Shown in pieces: positions 17,961-26,628 of a stretch of 64,000 nucleotides of DNA. The position numbers and the translations under genes are program-made. This stretch comes from Brevibacterium oceani (lineage in GTDB: Bacteria > Actinomycetota > Actinomycetes > Actinomycetales > Brevibacteriaceae), in NCBI RefSeq assembly GCF_013623835.1, contig NZ_JABKDE010000008.1:62001-126000 (forward strand), in the 5' to 3' direction. Each line of letters begins with the position of its first letter. Position 1 is the stretch's first letter. The notes beneath the pieces are model-generated. The model was not told where the DNA came from and did no database searches. It saw only the letters and a program-made list of their open reading frames with translations.

Positions 17961-18368
17961 CTACGCGGAAGCCAGACCCAGCTGCCAGGTGAGTCCGAAG
18001 CGATCGCCCACCCACCCGAAAGGGCCGAATCCATAGTCGTCGAGCGGCATGTATACGGTCCCATGTTCGCTCAGCTCGGCGAATATGCGCTCCAGCTCCT
18101 CGGACGACTCGCAGTCGACCATGAGGGACACAGCAGGGGTGAGGTTCCATTCGTGCTCGACGAAGCTGTCGCTCAATCGCAGGCGCTGGCCGGCGATCTC
18201 GATCTCCGCCATGATGACCGTGCCCTCGGCACCAGGGCCTCCGGGGCCATACCGATTGTCGAGGAGCACTCGCCCGTCTCCGAAGATCTTGAGGTAGGAC
18301 TCCATCGCTTCAACCGTGCTCTGGCCGCGACTGGGCTGGAACGTGATGAACGGGACCGCTTGATTCAT
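17961..18368 (-). CDS. VOC-superfamily PhnB-like protein
   Basis: 135 aa, one glyoxalase/PhnB-type fold (AVPFITFQPSRGQSTVEAMESYLKIFGDGRV near the start; YMPLDDYGFGPFGWVGDRFGLTWQL at the end, the usual PhnB closing motif). Family members are metal-binding or degenerate dioxygenase-fold proteins of mixed function; the substrate is unknown. It lies between DUF3046 and recA, not overlapping either. Confidence 0.8.
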   Translation of the reverse strand: MNQAVPFITFQPSRGQSTVEAMESYLKIFGDGRVLLDNRYGPGGPGAEGTVIMAEIEIAGQRLRLSDSFVEHEWNLTPAVSLMVDCESSEELERIFAELSEHGTVYMPLDDYGFGPFGWVGDRFGLTWQLGLASA

Positions 18369-18420
18369 CTCACCAGTCTACTCTCGAGCGACCCGCGCGA
18401 TCTTGAAACCGAATCCCGCC

Positions 18421-18648
18421 TCAGAACGGACGGGACCGCGGCTTCTCTTTGCCGAGACGGCGGGATTCGGGGACTCCCATGGAATCGCAGACGGCGATCC
18501 AGATATCGCGTGGTTCGACGCCTGCGTCGAATGCCTGCGCCGCGGTTCGCGAACCCAAGGAACTCAGTGTCAGATCGGTGTGTAGGGAGGCAGCACGAGC
18601 CTCACCGAACTCCTCGTTCATGAGGATCCAGTAGAGAGTGTGGCGCAT
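18421..18648 (-). CDS. DUF3046 protein
   Basis: 75 aa. [22 protein letters not shown] and GSRTAAQAFDAGVEPRDIWIAVCDSMGVPESRR match the actinobacterial DUF3046 family, which almost always sits between the ClgR-like regulator and recA. Function is unknown. Its ATG overlaps the clgR stop (TGATG), so the two are coupled. Confidence 0.88.
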   Translation of the reverse strand: MRHTLYWILMNEEFGEARAASLHTDLTLSSLGSRTAAQAFDAGVEPRDIWIAVCDSMGVPESRRLGKEKPRSRPF

Positions 18649-18977
18649 CAGGGCTTAGCAGCCAGCCGCGGAGCAGAGTATCCCTCGGGGTGACCGAGGA
18701 TCTTGTCCGAGAGTTCCTGCGGAATGGTGTCGGGGATCTGCACACCCTCTTCGAGTGCGAATCGATCGGACACCGATGACAGTAGCGCCGACAGCGGCAG
18801 GTCGAGTGCTTCGCAGATAGCCGACAGCAACTCGGACGAGGCTTCCTTCTGTCCGCGCTCGATTTCGCTGAGGTAACCCAGCGACACGCTGGCCCCTGTC
18901 GAGACATCGCGCAGGGTGCGGCCCTGACGACGGCGGGCGGAACGTAGCGCGTCGCCGATTTCGACTCTCAGTAACAT
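18648..18977 (-). CDS. clgR: ClgR-like XRE-family regulator
   Basis: 109 aa. An N-terminal Cro/CI-type HTH ([45 protein letters not shown]) matches ClgR, the activator of clp protease and some repair genes in actinobacteria. The C-terminus is short and variable. GGGAGGG lies 8 nt before ATG 18977. Place in the pgsA-pncC-clgR-DUF3046-recA order supports the name. Confidence 0.85.
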   Translation of the reverse strand: MLLRVEIGDALRSARRRQGRTLRDVSTGASVSLGYLSEIERGQKEASSELLSAICEALDLPLSALLSSVSDRFALEEGVQIPDTIPQELSDKILGHPEGYSAPRLAAKP

Positions 18978-19154
18978 TACGCGGCCCTCCCTTTGTCAGC
19001 GCGTCCCGTCGTGGTAGTTCCATCAACCTTACAACCTGGCCGTGACACAGCACCAACCTGGTGCCCCGAGCGGATGGTATTGCCAGTCCATTCGAAGACT
19101 CTGGAGAATTTTCGTCCTATAGGCATTACCCGGTCAACCCCGTCGACGGTAAAC

Positions 19155-19736
19155 TTATTCCGCGCTCGGTTCGGAAGTATCCGTCGCACCCGGTACCGCA
19201 GAATCGGCCGCTTCCGCCTCAGCCGAATCACTCGCGCTCGGCCCGTACGCGAGCTCGGCGACGAACTCGTCGAGGTTGACCGACATCGCCTGAACCGTCG
19301 ACGTGCGGATGGCGTCGCGATCACCGGTGAACTCGTGTTCGAAGACCTTCGCCTTGCCGCCGAAGGCGATCGCCGTGTAGACGAGCCCGACGGGTTTGTC
19401 GTCCTGTGGCTCCGGTCCGGCGACTCCGGTGCACGAGATCCCGATGTCGGCGACGCACTTCGCGGCCGTGCCCACAGCCATCTGTGCGGCGACGACCGGG
19501 TCGATCGGTCCGGTCTCCTCGAGGTGGTCGGCATCGACGCCGGCCAGGCTCGCTTTGAGATCGGTGGCATAGGTGACAAGTCCCCCGCGTACGACGGCCG
19601 AGGCTCCGGGAACGTCGACGAGGGAGGCGACGAAGCGCCCGCCGGTCAACGACTCCGCCGAGGCGACCGACAGTCCCAACCGGGTGCACGTGGCGATGAT
19701 GCGCCGGTTGGTCTCGAGCTGGTCGGACTCAGCCAC
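19155..19736 (-). CDS. pncC: Nicotinamide-nucleotide amidohydrolase (CinA C-terminal domain)
   Basis: 193 aa from GTG 19736, which overlaps the pgsA stop by 8 bp. It carries the CinA_C domain alone: SVASAESLTGGRFVASLVDVPGAS, then GISCTGVAGPEPQDDKPVGLVY. PncC converts nicotinamide mononucleotide to nicotinate mononucleotide. The C-terminal ~25 residues are Ser/Ala/Glu-rich and nonconserved. The longer upstream frame lies inside pgsA and is rejected. Confidence 0.9.
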   Translation of the reverse strand: MAESDQLETNRRIIATCTRLGLSVASAESLTGGRFVASLVDVPGASAVVRGGLVTYATDLKASLAGVDADHLEETGPIDPVVAAQMAVGTAAKCVADIGISCTGVAGPEPQDDKPVGLVYTAIAFGGKAKVFEHEFTGDRDAIRTSTVQAMSVNLDEFVAELAYGPSASDSAEAEAADSAVPGATDTSEPSAE

Positions 19737-20454
19737 GAGCGCCGTTCCCCTCACCCTGGCCGCCGTTCCCCTGACCGCCGTCGCCGCGGCCGCTGCCGTC
19801 ACCCGTCCCGGCACCAGCGGCCCCACCGCTCTGAGCCTCACGGTAGAGCTTGACCGCCTGTACGCAGTAGTCGACGCCGGTGACGATGGTGACGACGATG
19901 GCCGCGGTCATGACGACCCATGCGAAGACGAGCAGGATGACATAGACGACCGAGGGCACGAGCGGCGCCAGCGGGAAGATGAGCAGGAACAGCCCGATCG
20001 CCACGGTCTGGAGCACTGTCTTGATCTTCCCCCCGCGGGAGGCGGGCATGACGGCGATGCGGATCATGAAGAACCGCAAGACGGTGATGCCGAGTTCGCG
20101 CACGAGGATGATCACCGGCACCCAAGGGGGCAGTTCGACGATGATCGCCAGTCCGATGAGCGCGGCGGCCATGAGCGATTTGTCGGCGATCGGATCGGCG
20201 ATCTTGCCGAAGTTCGTCACGAGGTTGTATTTGCGCGCCAGATCCCCGTCGATCTTGTCCGTGAGCATCGCCAGCAGGAACACGACGAGCGCCCACCACC
20301 GGGTCGCCACGTCATCGCCTCCGTGGGCCAGCAGAAGGACCAGGAAGACGGGCACCATGAGGATGCGCAGCACAGTGAGCGCGTTCGGAAGGTTCCACGG
20401 ACTCGGTTCTGCGGAGGGCTGCTGAGAGGCTCCGGCCTCGGCTCGATCGTTCAC
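19729..20454 (-). CDS. pgsA: CDP-diacylglycerol-glycerol-3-phosphate 3-phosphatidyltransferase
   Basis: 241 aa integral membrane enzyme of phosphatidylglycerol synthesis. The CDP-alcohol phosphotransferase motif is complete: DGDLARKYNLVTNFGKIADP then IAD. Several hydrophobic helices surround it. The last ~35 residues are a Gly-rich tail. GTG 20454 is preceded by GGTGGAGAT. Confidence 0.94.
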   Translation of the reverse strand: MNDRAEAGASQQPSAEPSPWNLPNALTVLRILMVPVFLVLLLAHGGDDVATRWWALVVFLLAMLTDKIDGDLARKYNLVTNFGKIADPIADKSLMAAALIGLAIIVELPPWVPVIILVRELGITVLRFFMIRIAVMPASRGGKIKTVLQTVAIGLFLLIFPLAPLVPSVVYVILLVFAWVVMTAAIVVTIVTGVDYCVQAVKLYREAQSGGAAGAGTGDGSGRGDGGQGNGGQGEGNGARG

Positions 20455-20497
20455 ATCTCCACCCTATCGGAGTGAGCTGGGCAGATCATCGCAAAGA

Positions 20498-20547
20498 CCA
20501 TCGCCGAGGCGGGGCTCCGGTGATCCGGTGCCCCGCCTCGGCGATGG
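20498..20547 (-). terminator. Terminator after ftsK
   Basis: Perfect 18-bp inverted repeat (CCATCGCCGAGGCGGGGC and its complement) with a 14-nt loop, followed on the minus strand by TCTTTGCG. It separates ftsK from pgsA. The stem contains the CCGAGGCGG nonamer that is common throughout the window. Confidence 0.75.
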
Positions 20548-20608
20548 GTTCGGTTGTTCGTGTCGGGAACGAACGCTCTGTCCGCGACGCCGCAGTGAGG
20601 AGAGAGCC

Positions 20609-23515
20609 TCAGCGGCCGGTGAGCTGCCAGGCGTCCTCGCCGCTGGCCTCGACGACCTCGAGCCCGGTCTCCGGGTCGACGTCGCCGACGCTGAGATCGG
20701 CGGCATGGCCGACACCGTGGGCATAACGATCGGACGAACCGGAACCGTGCGCGGGGGCCGAGCCGTGGGACGTGTGCCCGTAGTCGTCGTCGAACTCCTC
20801 GTCGTAGTCACCGGCAGCCGAGGCATACTTGGACTCACCGTGGCCCTGACCGCCGCCTGTCGGGGCCTCGGCAGCGGCGCCGCCGGAGTCCTCGGGCGGG
20901 GTCTCGCCCTTGATGATGGCCAGCGTTCCCGGCAGGTCGTCGGGACGGACGAGCACGTCGCGGGCCTTCGATCCCTCGGAGGGCCCGACGATGCCGCGGG
21001 ACTCCATGAGGTCCATGAGGCGGCCGGCCTTGGCGAAGCCGACGCGCAGCTTGCGCTGGAGCATCGACGTCGAACCGAACTGGGTGGTCACGACCTGTTC
21101 GACGGCCTGGAGCAGGAGCTCGAGATCATCGCCGATCTCCTCGTCGATCTGCTTCTTCGGGGCCTCGACGGCGACGTCTTCGCGGTAGTTCGGGGTGAGC
21201 TGGCTCTTGACGTGTTCGACGACCTTCTCGATCTCGGACTCGTTGACCCACGCACCTTGGACACGCATCGGCTTGGCCGCACCCATCGGCAGGAACAGGG
21301 CGTCACCCTGACCGATGAGCTTCTCCGCACCGGGCTGGTCGAGCACGACGCGCGAGTCGGCCAGCGACGAGGTCGCGAACGCCAGACGTGAAGGCACGTT
21401 GGCCTTGATGAGACCGGTGACCACGTCGACGCTGGGTCGCTGGGTGGCGAGCACGAGGTGGATGCCGGCGGCACGCGCGAGCTGCGTGATGCGCTGGATC
21501 GAAGCCTCGACGTCGCGCGGGGCGACCATCATGAGGTCGGCGAGCTCGTCGACGACCACGAGCAGGTACGGGTAAGGCTGGAGCACGCGTTCGGAACCGG
21601 CCGGGGGCTGGATGCGGCCCTCGCGGACGGCCTTGTTGAACTCCTTGACGTGCTTGAACCCGTAGTTCGCGAGGTCGTCGTAGCGGGCGTCCATCTCGCG
21701 CACGACCCATTCGAGCGCCTCGGCGGCCTTCTTCGGGTTCGTGATGATCGGGGTGATCAGGTGCGGGATGCCTTCGTAGATGGTCAGCTCGACGCGCTTG
21801 GGGTCGACGAGGATCATGCGCACCTCATCGGGGGTCGCGCGCATCATGATCGAGGTGATCATCGAGTTGACGAAGCTCGACTTACCGGCACCGGTGGCAC
21901 CGGCGACGAGCAGGTGGGGCATCTTCGACAGATCGGCGACGACGAATCCGCCTTCGACGTCCTTGCCCACGCCCATGACCATCGGGTGGTCGGTCTTGCG
22001 GGCGGCCTTCGAACGCAGCACGTCGCCGAGCGCAACGTTCTCACGATCGGAGTTCGGGATCTCGATGCCGATGGCCTTCTTGCCGGGGATCGGCGAGAGG
22101 ATGCGGACATCGGCGCTGGCCACGGCGTAGGCGATGTTCTTGCTCAGTGCCGTGACCTTCTCGACCTTGGTGCCGGCGCCGAGCTCCACCTCGTAGCGGG
22201 TGACCGTGGGTCCGCGGGAGAATCCGGTCACCTCGGCGTCGATCTTGAACTGCGTCATGACGTCGCGCAGAGCCTCGACGACGCGGTCGTTGGCCTCGGA
22301 GCGCTCCTTGGCGGGCGGACCGGGGACGAGGAAGTCCGATGACGGCAGGGTGTAGGTGACGTCGCCGGCCAGGGTGAGCTGTTCGACCCGTTCGGGCAGC
22401 TGCTCGGTCGGGGGCGGCGCGGGGGCGTTGGTGGTCGGCACCGGCGCCGAGGCGGCCGCGGGCTCGGACTTCTTCGCCTCGTTCGCGGCGTCATCGTCCA
22501 TCCCGATGGTCTTCTTCAGCGCGGCCATTTCACGCTCGGCCTTGGTCGGGCGGCGCTGACCGGGCTTGAGCTTCGGCTCGGTGTCGATGACCTCGGTGTC
22601 GGTCTCGTCCTCGGAGATCTCGTTCTCGTTGATGTAGGCCTTGTCGTAGGCCTTGGTCACGGCTTCGTCGTCGGCGGACTCGGCGTCGAGATCGGGGATC
22701 TCGGTCTTCTTCTTCCGACTGCGGCGCTTGGCGCCCATGACGGGCTTGAGGTCGGAGGTGCGGCCGTTCTCGGCAACGAGGTCGGACTGTTTGGTCTCGG
22801 CCGCCTCGGCGTCGGATTCGGGCCGGGCTCCCCCGGTCAGTCGCCAGTAGAGATCGGTCAGGCGCTTGGGGATCGCACGGACCGGGGTGGCGGTGATGAC
22901 GAGGAGGGAGAAGAGTCCGAGCAGGACGAGCAGCGGCACGGCCACGTAGACGGTGGTCGCGGTCATCAGCGGTGAGGAGATGACGAAGCCGATGGCTCCG
23001 CCGCCGTTGGCCATGGCCTCACGGGAGTTGACGAAGCTCGGATTGCCAGCCGCGATGTGGGCGAGGCCGGAGGCGGACAGCAGCAGGAAGATGCCGCCGA
23101 TGAGGATCCGGTTGTTGCCGCGGTTGTCGTCACCGCGGAGGAACAGGCGGATCGAATAGCAGGTGAGGATCACCGGCAGGGCGAGTGCCACACGTCCGAA
23201 GGTGCCCTCGACGATCGAGCGCACCACGTCGCTGATCGCGCCGGGGATGTTCCACCATTCGAAGGCGGCGATGACGATCGAGAGCCCGATGAGGAAGAAC
23301 GCTGTGCCGTCCCTCTTCGTCGGTGACTGATCGGTCGGTTCGTCGCTCAGGGTCTTTCGCGCACGGTTTCCGGCCATGTGGGCCACTCCATTCCACGCAC
23401 CGGTGACAACGTTTGTCCCGGGTTCTTCGGTCCCCGCTTTACCGGACCGACCAGCGTTCTTGGACGCTGCGCGTTTTCCGGAGCCAGAAGCGGGGGAAGT
23501 CGATCTGGTCGCCAT
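20609..23515 (-). CDS. ftsK: DNA translocase FtsK
   Basis: 968 aa from ATG 23515 (an ATG three codons earlier is also possible). The N-terminus is basic, followed by four hydrophobic helices between about residues 80 and 240, then an acidic/Pro linker. The FtsK motor has Walker A GATGAGKSSFVNSM and Walker B LLVVVDELADLMM. The C-terminal gamma winged helix is recognisable (QVVTTQFGSTSMLQRKLRVGFAKAGRLMDLMESRGIVG). It pumps chromosome DNA at the septum. The last ~100 residues are Gly/Ser-rich and nonconserved. Confidence 0.95.
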   Translation of the reverse strand: MATRSTSPASGSGKRAASKNAGRSGKAGTEEPGTNVVTGAWNGVAHMAGNRARKTLSDEPTDQSPTKRDGTAFFLIGLSIVIAAFEWWNIPGAISDVVRSIVEGTFGRVALALPVILTCYSIRLFLRGDDNRGNNRILIGGIFLLLSASGLAHIAAGNPSFVNSREAMANGGGAIGFVISSPLMTATTVYVAVPLLVLLGLFSLLVITATPVRAIPKRLTDLYWRLTGGARPESDAEAAETKQSDLVAENGRTSDLKPVMGAKRRSRKKKTEIPDLDAESADDEAVTKAYDKAYINENEISEDETDTEVIDTEPKLKPGQRRPTKAEREMAALKKTIGMDDDAANEAKKSEPAAASAPVPTTNAPAPPPTEQLPERVEQLTLAGDVTYTLPSSDFLVPGPPAKERSEANDRVVEALRDVMTQFKIDAEVTGFSRGPTVTRYEVELGAGTKVEKVTALSKNIAYAVASADVRILSPIPGKKAIGIEIPNSDRENVALGDVLRSKAARKTDHPMVMGVGKDVEGGFVVADLSKMPHLLVAGATGAGKSSFVNSMITSIMMRATPDEVRMILVDPKRVELTIYEGIPHLITPIITNPKKAAEALEWVVREMDARYDDLANYGFKHVKEFNKAVREGRIQPPAGSERVLQPYPYLLVVVDELADLMMVAPRDVEASIQRITQLARAAGIHLVLATQRPSVDVVTGLIKANVPSRLAFATSSLADSRVVLDQPGAEKLIGQGDALFLPMGAAKPMRVQGAWVNESEIEKVVEHVKSQLTPNYREDVAVEAPKKQIDEEIGDDLELLLQAVEQVVTTQFGSTSMLQRKLRVGFAKAGRLMDLMESRGIVGPSEGSKARDVLVRPDDLPGTLAIIKGETPPEDSGGAAAEAPTGGGQGHGESKYASAAGDYDEEFDDDYGHTSHGSAPAHGSGSSDRYAHGVGHAADLSVGDVDPETGLEVVEASGEDAWQLTGR

Positions 23516-23607
23516 GTCTCTCATCTTAGGACGATATTGCGCTCCTGCCCAGCAAATCCGCAGGTTTCGGCGTGTGGCGGGGAGGGTGTGGGTCGGGTGC
23601 ACACGGG

Positions 23608-23634
23608 GTGCGCGTGGTGCGCGTGGTGCGCGTG
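23608..23634. repeat. Three tandem 9-bp repeats
   Basis: GTGCGCGTG repeated three times without spacer in the ftsK upstream region. Confidence 0.85.
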
Positions 23635-23686
23635 GGAAACCCTTCCCTGCGTCGTGCACGGTGCGTCATTACCGGGCGCGCCTCGG

Positions 23687-23726
23687 CCTCCCCTCCGGTC
23701 GCGCCTCATCCTCCCCTCCGGTCGCG
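23687..23726. repeat. Two 17-bp direct repeats
   Basis: CCTCCCCTCCGGTCGCG occurs at 23687-23703 and again at 23710-23726, between the ArsR-like gene's stop and ftsK. No function is evident. Confidence 0.85.
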
Positions 23727-23729
23727 GCC

Positions 23730-24347
23730 CTAGTGGAGTCGATCAGGCTCCGTAGTGTGCACCGACTCCCCATTACCTGCTTTCGACTCGTCAGCACATG
23801 ACCGATCCGAACTGGTCGCGGGCGAGCTCGGGTGCATGGCGATGAACAGTCCCCACTGAGTTGCCCCGTCCTTCTTCCGACGCGACCGGAACTCCTCGAA
23901 GAGTTCGTCGATGCGCGCACGGAACTCGTCGACCTCATCCGGCGTGAGCATCGCGGCCATCCGTCCCATCGTCCGCTCTTCATAGGGCGCGGCGGTGAAC
24001 TCGGCGGTGAAGGCCTCGAGCAGCTGGTGCGTCATGTCGCCGGCATTGAGGAACCAGCTCTTGCCCGTCGCCAGATAGGGAATCTCCCTGGCCCCACGTC
24101 TGCCCCGCCGGACCTCCTGCGCCTCGAGGAATCCGGTGTCGGCGAGCATGCGGACATGATGGAGCGAGGTCGCCGGGTTGAGTCCGGCCGCCTCGGCGAT
24201 CTCCCTATTGCTCAGCGCCTCATCGAGACACAGCCGGAGGATTCGGATCCGGACGCTCGAGGCCAGGGCCTTTGCCTCGGCTTCGGTGGCATCCCGGCGT
24301 TCAACAGCTCTGGCCAGAGAAGCCGCTGCGGGAGTGTCATCATTCAT
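23730..24347 (-). CDS. ArsR-like winged-helix regulator
   Basis: 205 aa. The HTH spans about residues 20-90 (VRIRILRLCLDEALSNREIAEAAGLNPATSLHHVRMLADTGFLEAQ), the pattern of the ArsR-like HTH_20 group. The C-terminal half (DMTHQLLEAFTAEFTAAPYEERTMGRMAAMLTPDEVDEFRARIDELFEEFR) is the dimer/effector part seen in regulators paired with MFS exporters. It is divergent from the MFS gene, and the shared promoter holds two TGATTGA palindromes. Likely a local repressor; no thiol metal site is visible. Confidence 0.85.
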   Translation of the reverse strand: MNDDTPAAASLARAVERRDATEAEAKALASSVRIRILRLCLDEALSNREIAEAAGLNPATSLHHVRMLADTGFLEAQEVRRGRRGAREIPYLATGKSWFLNAGDMTHQLLEAFTAEFTAAPYEERTMGRMAAMLTPDEVDEFRARIDELFEEFRSRRKKDGATQWGLFIAMHPSSPATSSDRSCADESKAGNGESVHTTEPDRLH

Positions 24348-24373
24348 GCTTCAACGCTAGCGAGTGATCGAAA

Positions 24374-24407
24374 GAAGTCAATCAAATCACCCGAAGTGAT
24401 TGACTTC
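24374..24407. promoter_or_regulatory. Operator palindrome 1 (ArsR/MFS)
   Basis: GAAGTCAATCA ... TGATTGACTTC, perfect 11-bp arms with a 12-nt spacer, in the divergent promoter of the regulator and MFS genes. Confidence 0.7.
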
Positions 24408-24431
24408 CCTCAATCGCTCATGGAAGATTAC

Positions 24432-24451
24432 TGATTGATACTCCTCAATCA
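24432..24451. promoter_or_regulatory. Operator palindrome 2 (ArsR/MFS)
   Basis: TGATTGA-N6-TCAATCA, sharing the TGATTGA half-site with the palindrome 25 bp away and lying 27 bp before the MFS start. The shared half-site suggests one protein binds both. Confidence 0.65.
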
Positions 24452-24477
24452 CTGACCATCGAACTCGAGGAAGAGCC

Positions 24478-25830
24478 ATGGCTCCAGCTGATTCACCACC
24501 GCCTCGCGAACCGGAAACTTCAGCACGCGAAGCGCAGCCTTCGCAGCAGGCCGATCCAGCGCAACAGCCGAAGAGCACATCGTTGTGGAGACACCTCGAT
24601 TTCATGAAGCTCTGGGCTGGTGACACCGTCTCCGTGTTCGGCTCCCAGCTCATGCTCTTCGCCCTCCCCCTCATCGCCGTGCAGCTCCTCGATGCCGACG
24701 CATTCGAGATGGGCGTCCTCGCAACCCTGGAATCCGCGGCCTTCCTCTTCATCAGCCTGCCCGCCGGCGCATGGGTCGACCGGCTGCCGAAGAAGCTCGT
24801 CATCGTCTCCGGCGACATCATCCGCGCCGCGATTCTCCTGACCATCCCCTTGGCCTGGGCATTCGATACGTTGAGCATGACTCAGCTCTACCTCGTCGCC
24901 GCCGGAGTCGGCATCGTCACCGTCTTCTTCGACATCGCCAACCAGTCCTATCTGCCCGAACTCGTCGACGGTGATGCGATCTCCGACGGCAACGGCAAAC
25001 TCCAGGCCAGCCAACAGACCGCGAGAGTCGCCGGCCCGACGTTTGCGTCGGGGCTCGTCACCGCCATCGGCGCCCCGCTGACTGTGGGGCTGACAAGTAT
25101 CTGCATGGGACTGTCCAGCCTCTTCGTCGGACTCATCCGTCACCGGGAGACACCTCAGCCGACAGACACCCGCGCCGGTTTCGTCTCCGAAATCCGCGAG
25201 GGCCTCAGCTTCGTCCTCGGCCACCCTCTTCTGCGACGCATCACCGCCTGCACAGGCCTGACGAACTTCGCGTCCTCGGGTGTCTTTGCCCTCCTTGTCC
25301 TCTACGCGCTTACCACGCTCGGACTCAACCAGGTCGAGCTAGGCATCGTCATGTCCGTCGCTTCGGCCGGCGGCATCTTCGGTGCACTCTCGGCCGCCTG
25401 GGTGCAGAAGTTCATCGGCGAAGGCACAAGCATCGCCGTGTCGGCGGCGATCGCCGGGACCTGCTTCTTCGGTGTGCCGCTCGCATCCGTGCTGCCCGCA
25501 CTTCCGACCCTGCTCATCAGCTGGTTCATCGTCACCTGGGCCGTCGTCGTATACAACATCGCTCAGGTCAGCTTCCGGCAACGCATGTGCCCGAAACCGC
25601 TGCTCGGGCGGATGAACGCCTCGATCCGCTTCCTCGTGTGGGGTCCGATGCCGCTTGGTGCCTTCCTCGCCGGAGTCTTCGGCGACCGGCTGGGCGTGAC
25701 CTCGACGATGTGGATTCTCGCCGCGTGCTCACTTCTCGGAGCGCTGCCCTTGCTTGTCTCCCCGTTGCTGCGAATGCGGGAGCTACCGCGTGAACTCGAC
25801 CTGCTCAGCGCGAATGACCCGCCGGACTGA
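24478..25830 (+). CDS. MFS transporter (probable exporter)
   Basis: 450 aa. A hydrophilic N-terminus of ~38 residues is followed by about 12 hydrophobic helices. The motif-A-like GAWVDRLPKKLVIVSGDIIRA lies between helices 2 and 3, as in the MFS_3/enterobactin-exporter-like group. AGGAAGAG precedes ATG 24478. Regulation by the divergent ArsR-like protein is inferred from the operators. The substrate is unknown; export of a toxic small molecule is the usual role of such pairs. Confidence 0.85.
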   Translation: MAPADSPPPREPETSAREAQPSQQADPAQQPKSTSLWRHLDFMKLWAGDTVSVFGSQLMLFALPLIAVQLLDADAFEMGVLATLESAAFLFISLPAGAWVDRLPKKLVIVSGDIIRAAILLTIPLAWAFDTLSMTQLYLVAAGVGIVTVFFDIANQSYLPELVDGDAISDGNGKLQASQQTARVAGPTFASGLVTAIGAPLTVGLTSICMGLSSLFVGLIRHRETPQPTDTRAGFVSEIREGLSFVLGHPLLRRITACTGLTNFASSGVFALLVLYALTTLGLNQVELGIVMSVASAGGIFGALSAAWVQKFIGEGTSIAVSAAIAGTCFFGVPLASVLPALPTLLISWFIVTWAVVVYNIAQVSFRQRMCPKPLLGRMNASIRFLVWGPMPLGAFLAGVFGDRLGVTSTMWILAACSLLGALPLLVSPLLRMRELPRELDLLSANDPPD

Positions 25831-25859
25831 CGCCTCGGAGACCGCCGACATTTCGTCAT

Positions 25860-25921
25860 CAGCTTGGTGAACCTGCAACAGCTCGGTGCAGGGACCAAGC
25901 TGCTGCAGGTTCACCAAGCTG
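25860..25921. repeat. Nested palindromic repeat, family A copy 1
   Basis: Outer 18-bp arms CAGCTTGGTGAACCTGCA and its exact complement enclose a 26-nt core containing GGTGCAGGGACCAAGC, itself a weak hairpin. It lies between the convergent MFS and response-regulator genes and may act as a terminator. A second copy is at 33934-33997. Confidence 0.85.
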
Positions 25922-25971
25922 TGAGCGAAACGGGCCAGCGGTGGCAGCGCAGCGTCGGCACCGACGCCCGC

Positions 25972-26628
25972 TCACTTCGTGGCGTAGAGATGCTCGGGCC
26001 GCCCCGTCGACCCGTACTGCAGGGACACGGTGATGGTCCGAGCCTCGGCGAGTTTCGCCAGGTGGCGCTGTGCGGTCGCGCGGGAGGCCCCGACCGCCTC
26101 GGCGACTTCGAGGGCAGTCATCGGACCGTGCGCCTCCTCAAGTGCGGCAAGGATCCGACTCGTCGTCGAGGATCCGGCCGGGCTCGCACCGGACCCACCG
26201 GCGGCCGAAGCATCGTAGAGGTTGCGCAGCTGCCGCTCCAGATCGGCCTGCCCGACCTTCTCCCGCTCCCAGTACCGGCGGAATCGGGTATAGCGACGCA
26301 GGAAGTTCTGCAGCACCTCGGCGGCGAATGGTTTGACGATGTACGTCATCGCCCCGGCCCGCAGGGACGCCCGCACGACCTGCGGGTCCGTCACCGCCGA
26401 GAGCACGATCGCATCGATGTCCGTCTCACGGATGAGTTCGAGCCCGGTGCCTTCGGGCAGCACGTAGTCCGCGAGGATCAGGTCGACGTCCTGGTCGGCG
26501 ATGACCTCCCTGGCCGTCGCCAGATCCCGCACCGGTTCGAGCGCGGAGAAGCCGGGCACCTCGTCGACGTAGCGGGCGTGGATCTGCCCCACGAAGAAGT
26601 CGTCATCGAGCACGAGAACGTTGACCAT
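25972..26628 (-). CDS. CitB/DcuR-type response regulator
   Basis: 218 aa from ATG 26628. The receiver domain (1-120) has acidic pocket LDDDFF, phospho-acceptor Asp in LILADYVLPEGTG, and YIVKPF. The C-terminal HTH (ALEVAEAVGASRATAQRHLAKLAEA) is the CitB-type winged helix. Its ATG overlaps the kinase stop (TGATG) behind a GAGGAG site. With the kinase it likely senses a carboxylate and switches on the divergent citrate-type transporter. Confidence 0.92.
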   Translation of the reverse strand: MVNVLVLDDDFFVGQIHARYVDEVPGFSALEPVRDLATAREVIADQDVDLILADYVLPEGTGLELIRETDIDAIVLSAVTDPQVVRASLRAGAMTYIVKPFAAEVLQNFLRRYTRFRRYWEREKVGQADLERQLRNLYDASAAGGSGASPAGSSTTSRILAALEEAHGPMTALEVAEAVGASRATAQRHLAKLAEARTITVSLQYGSTGRPEHLYATK

